Source: Oscillospiraceae bacterium
GTDB lineage: Bacteria; Bacillota; Clostridia; Oscillospirales; Oscillospiraceae
Direction of reading: 5' to 3'
NCBI GenBank assembly: GCA_017540645.1
Contig: JAFYAQ010000022.1
Span: 62,001 to 126,000 of the forward strand
DNA: 64,000 bases
Shown: positions 62,107 through 64,000 of the stretch, piece after piece
How the letters are laid out: every line of letters starts with the position of its first letter
Numbering within the stretch: the first letter of the stretch is position 1
Translations under genes and position numbers: made by a program
The notes under the pieces: model-generated
The model's database searches: none
What the model was told of the DNA's origin: nothing
The model's input: the letters and a program-made list of their open reading frames with translations, nothing else

Positions 62107-62973
62107 TCAGTCGGCAAAGAACCGCTTTTTGATTTCCTCCACCGGCATTGCCGCACCGGTCCAGATCTGGAAGGCGGCGGCGCCCTGGTAGAGGAGCATG
62201 TACATGCCGTTGGCGGCAAAACAGCCGGCTTCCCGGGCGAGCCGCATCAGCTCCGTCTCCCGGGGCTCATAGATCACATCCATAACGGCGAGCCCTTTGT
62301 GGAACCAGCTCTTGTCCGTGACGATGCTGCCGGGGGTCTTGACCATGCCCACCGGGGTGGTATTCAGAAGAATGTCCGCCCGGGCGATGCTCTGTTTTAA
62401 GTCGTCCTGGTCCTCCAGATGGTGCAGCGTCACATCGCAGCCGGTCTCTTTGCGGATCTTCGCCACCATCTCGGTCATGGCTTCCCAGAGACGGGGGCGG
62501 ATAAAGAGATCAATGCTCTTCGCTCCGTCGATGGCGGTCTGGATCAGAATACTGGTGCCGGCGCCGCCGCTGCCAAGCTGTACCACACGGGAACCGCTGG
62601 GCTCCACGCCGTCGGCCCGGGCGCTCTCCACCCAGCCGCTGCCGTCGGTGGTGGTGCCGTAGAGCCTGCCGCCGTCGTTCCGGACCGTGTTGCAGGCCCC
62701 GCAGATGCGGCTGGCGGTGCTGAGTTCGTCGCAGAGCTCGGCCATACGACTCTTGTCCGGCATGGTGACGTTCCAGCCCTTGATGCCCAGGGCCTTCATA
62801 CCCGCCACAGCGGTGTCCAGAGTATCCAGGGGCACATCAAAGGCCACATACCGGGCATCCAGTCCCAGGATCTCAAAAGCAGCGTTGTGCATGGCAGGGC
62901 TGACGCTGTGCTCCACCGGGGAGCCGATCAGGCAGTAGAGTCCGGTGTGGCCGGAGATGGGCTTTTGTTCCAT
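62107..62973 (-). CDS. aroE: Shikimate/quinate dehydrogenase
   Basis: This 288-residue enzyme interconverts shikimate and 3-dehydroshikimate (or quinate and dehydroquinate) with NAD(P)H. It shows the substrate motif EHSVSPAMHN (Ser23, Ser25), the catalytic lysine in NVTMPDK (Lys74), TTTDGSGW and the nucleotide loop GSGGAGTS. The NVTMPxK form and C-terminus match a clade of AroE-like proteins often found in catabolic clusters rather than the standard NVTIPHK form. It is 10 bases from aroD and downstream of a TctA permease, which supports a catabolic role. Confidence 0.92.
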   Translation of the reverse strand: MEQKPISGHTGLYCLIGSPVEHSVSPAMHNAAFEILGLDARYVAFDVPLDTLDTAVAGMKALGIKGWNVTMPDKSRMAELCDELSTASRICGACNTVRNDGGRLYGTTTDGSGWVESARADGVEPSGSRVVQLGSGGAGTSILIQTAIDGAKSIDLFIRPRLWEAMTEMVAKIRKETGCDVTLHHLEDQDDLKQSIARADILLNTTPVGMVKTPGSIVTDKSWFHKGLAVMDVIYEPRETELMRLAREAGCFAANGMYMLLYQGAAAFQIWTGAAMPVEEIKKRFFAD

Positions 62974-62983
62974 CCTCAGCGCC

Positions 62984-63745
62984 TCACATGCCGTCGTGCA
63001 GGATCGCCATGGCGGCCTGGAGCTTCTCCACAGGGATCTGGCCGGGGGCGGAAACCTGACCCACGGCGCCGAAGGTCATGGCGGAGCCGAAGGCCTCGCC
63101 GGCGATGCGGGTGATGACGCCCTTGCTGCCCATGCTCATGGTGATGATGGGACGGTCGGCGTAGACCTCGCTCATCTCCGCGGTGGCAGCCAGCAGCTCA
63201 ACCACATCCTGGCGGCTCTTGGGCATAACGGCGATCTTGGGGATGTCCGCGTCCATATTCTGCATCTTGCGCAGACGGTACAGGAGATCCGCTTTGTTGG
63301 GAGTGCCGAAGAAGTCGTGGTTGGAGCCCACAACCGCCTTGCCGGCAGCGTGGATATTGGCGATGTTTTCTCGTACCACGTCGTCGCCGGAGAAGATCTC
63401 CACATCAACGGCGTCCACATAGCCGCTCTCGGCCATGGCCTTGTTCAATGCGGTATAGGCGGCGTAGTCGATCTCCTTCTCGCCGCCCTCTTTTTTGGTG
63501 CGGAAGGTGAAGAGAATGGGGGTGTCGCCCAGAGCAGCGCGAAGCTGCCTGCCGGTCTCAACGGTGGCGGGGATATCAAAGACATCCTCGTAGAAGTCCA
63601 CGCGCCACTCCACCACATCCATGGTGTACTGCCGCAGCTCGGAACCTTTGGCAACGATGCCGGCCCGATCTTTGGCAACGATGGGGACGATCACTTTCGG
63701 CGCGCCAGCGCCCACTTCCACTTTTCCAAGAAATACAGTTTTCAC
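62984..63745 (-). CDS. aroD: Type I 3-dehydroquinate dehydratase
   Basis: This 253-residue Schiff-base enzyme interconverts 3-dehydroquinate and 3-dehydroshikimate. It aligns closely with E. coli AroD from its first residue (KTVFLGKVEVGAGAPKVIV), so I use the GTG at 63745 with an AAAGGA site. Visible motifs are EWRVD, FTFRTKKEGGE, the catalytic His in SNHDFF, the Schiff-base Lys in DIPKIAVMP and RPIITMSMGSKG. Many clostridia use type II or one anabolic copy; the setting with transporters suggests use of dietary quinate or shikimate. It is the middle gene of tctA-aroD-aroE. Confidence 0.95.
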   Translation of the reverse strand: MKTVFLGKVEVGAGAPKVIVPIVAKDRAGIVAKGSELRQYTMDVVEWRVDFYEDVFDIPATVETGRQLRAALGDTPILFTFRTKKEGGEKEIDYAAYTALNKAMAESGYVDAVDVEIFSGDDVVRENIANIHAAGKAVVGSNHDFFGTPNKADLLYRLRKMQNMDADIPKIAVMPKSRQDVVELLAATAEMSEVYADRPIITMSMGSKGVITRIAGEAFGSAMTFGAVGQVSAPGQIPVEKLQAAMAILHDGM

Positions 63746-63784
63746 AGTCGTATGTCCTTTCAGAAATGAAATCAAAAAGTGTTA

Positions 63785-64000
63785 TTATTCCGCTTTGGCA
63801 GCGCGCTTGGCCAGGATGGCCGCATCCCGGCGAGCCCGCCAGTTCTTGTAGGCCTTGGTCTGCGTCACGGCCAGATAGATCACCAGCAGGAAGAGAACGA
63901 TGGAGATGGGGCTCTTGAAGATGCCCAGGATCATGCCATGGATGGAGCCCTCCAGCATGACGCCCCGGCGGTAGTTCTCCTCGAAGAGCTTGGTGAGGAT
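63785..64000 (-). CDS. Tripartite tricarboxylate transporter permease TctA, C-terminal end (partial)
   Basis: The last 71 codons are visible, running off the window edge. The sequence LFEENYRRGVMLEG, followed by a short loop, FKSPISIVLFLLVIYLAV (last membrane segment) and a basic Ala/Lys-rich tail, matches the end of TctA, the large 12-segment subunit of sodium-driven TctABC carboxylate importers. It ends 40 bases before aroD on the same strand, so it probably supplies the substrate of AroD and AroE. TctB and the binding protein would lie beyond the window. Confidence 0.8.
   Translation of the reverse strand: MLTKLFEENYRRGVMLEGSIHGMILGIFKSPISIVLFLLVIYLAVTQTKAYKNWRARRDAAILAKRAAKAE

Overview
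The window looks like chromosomal DNA of a GC-rich, anaerobic member of the Clostridia (Bacillota), most likely an Oscillospiraceae-type gut bacterium. This is inferred from gene content: DegV/FakB lipid-binding proteins, DUF1836, DUF3793, DUF4298 and DUF1622 families, type III glutamine synthetase, ECF-type transporters, several flavodoxin-like proteins and many clostridial-type promoters (TTGACA-17-TATAAT). No rRNA, CRISPR array, phage region or intact insertion sequence was seen. One tRNA gene (Ala, GGC) is present.

Layout. 1-198 is the tail of a type III glutamine synthetase. 378-3158 encodes a very unusual protein joining a YidC/Oxa1 insertase-like membrane domain to a sulfatase/phosphotransferase-like domain. 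3269-6049 is an iron/corrinoid-type ABC importer (lipoprotein, permease, ATPase). 6126-10939 holds a two-component system and a large DUF3298-type lipoprotein. 11152-13473 is glycogen phosphorylase. 13517-16375 holds two DegV/FakB proteins with a small free-standing FakA C-terminal-like protein, facing a divergent DUF1836 gene. 16620-21114 is mixed: orphan prepilin peptidase, ECF sigma/anti-sigma pair, a gene-poor stretch with possible remnants, a membrane protein and a radical SAM protein. 21454-34420 is one long arginine cluster, argG-argH-argC-argJ-argB-argD-argF, followed by carA and a carB gene fused in frame to dapF. 34484-36650 holds a DUF4298 protein, a tandem-ACT/metallo-beta-lactamase fusion and a DUF1622 membrane protein. 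36847-40563 is a nitrite-ammonification module: NrfA with an N-terminal FMN-binding domain, then the System II cytochrome c maturation proteins ResB and CcsA. 40629-42044 is pyruvate kinase. 42114-46473 (minus) holds a ferredoxin-domain reductase, a CrtI-like flavoprotein and an aldehyde dehydrogenase.

46675-51232 is a nickel theme: CbiM/CbiQ/CbiO importer, then larC (nickel-pincer cofactor synthesis) and an ECF S component. 51258-53035 holds a flavodoxin-fold protein, a flavodoxin and a DUF3793 protein, the last two behind a promoter bracketed by two near-identical palindromes. 53339-58085 holds an SDR enzyme, tRNA-Ala and two tandem membrane-anchored leucine-rich-repeat paralogues. 58146-64000 holds a FAD oxidoreductase, an SLC13-type anion transporter, a divergent LysR regulator, aroE, type I aroD and the tail of a TctA permease. 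Together these suggest uptake and breakdown of a hydroaromatic acid such as quinate or shikimate.

The strongest unusual items are the domain fusions (YidC-sulfatase, CarB-DapF, FMN-binding-NrfA, ACT-ACT-MBL), the double-operator promoter of the DUF3793/flavodoxin unit, and the nickel/LarC and hydroaromatic clusters.
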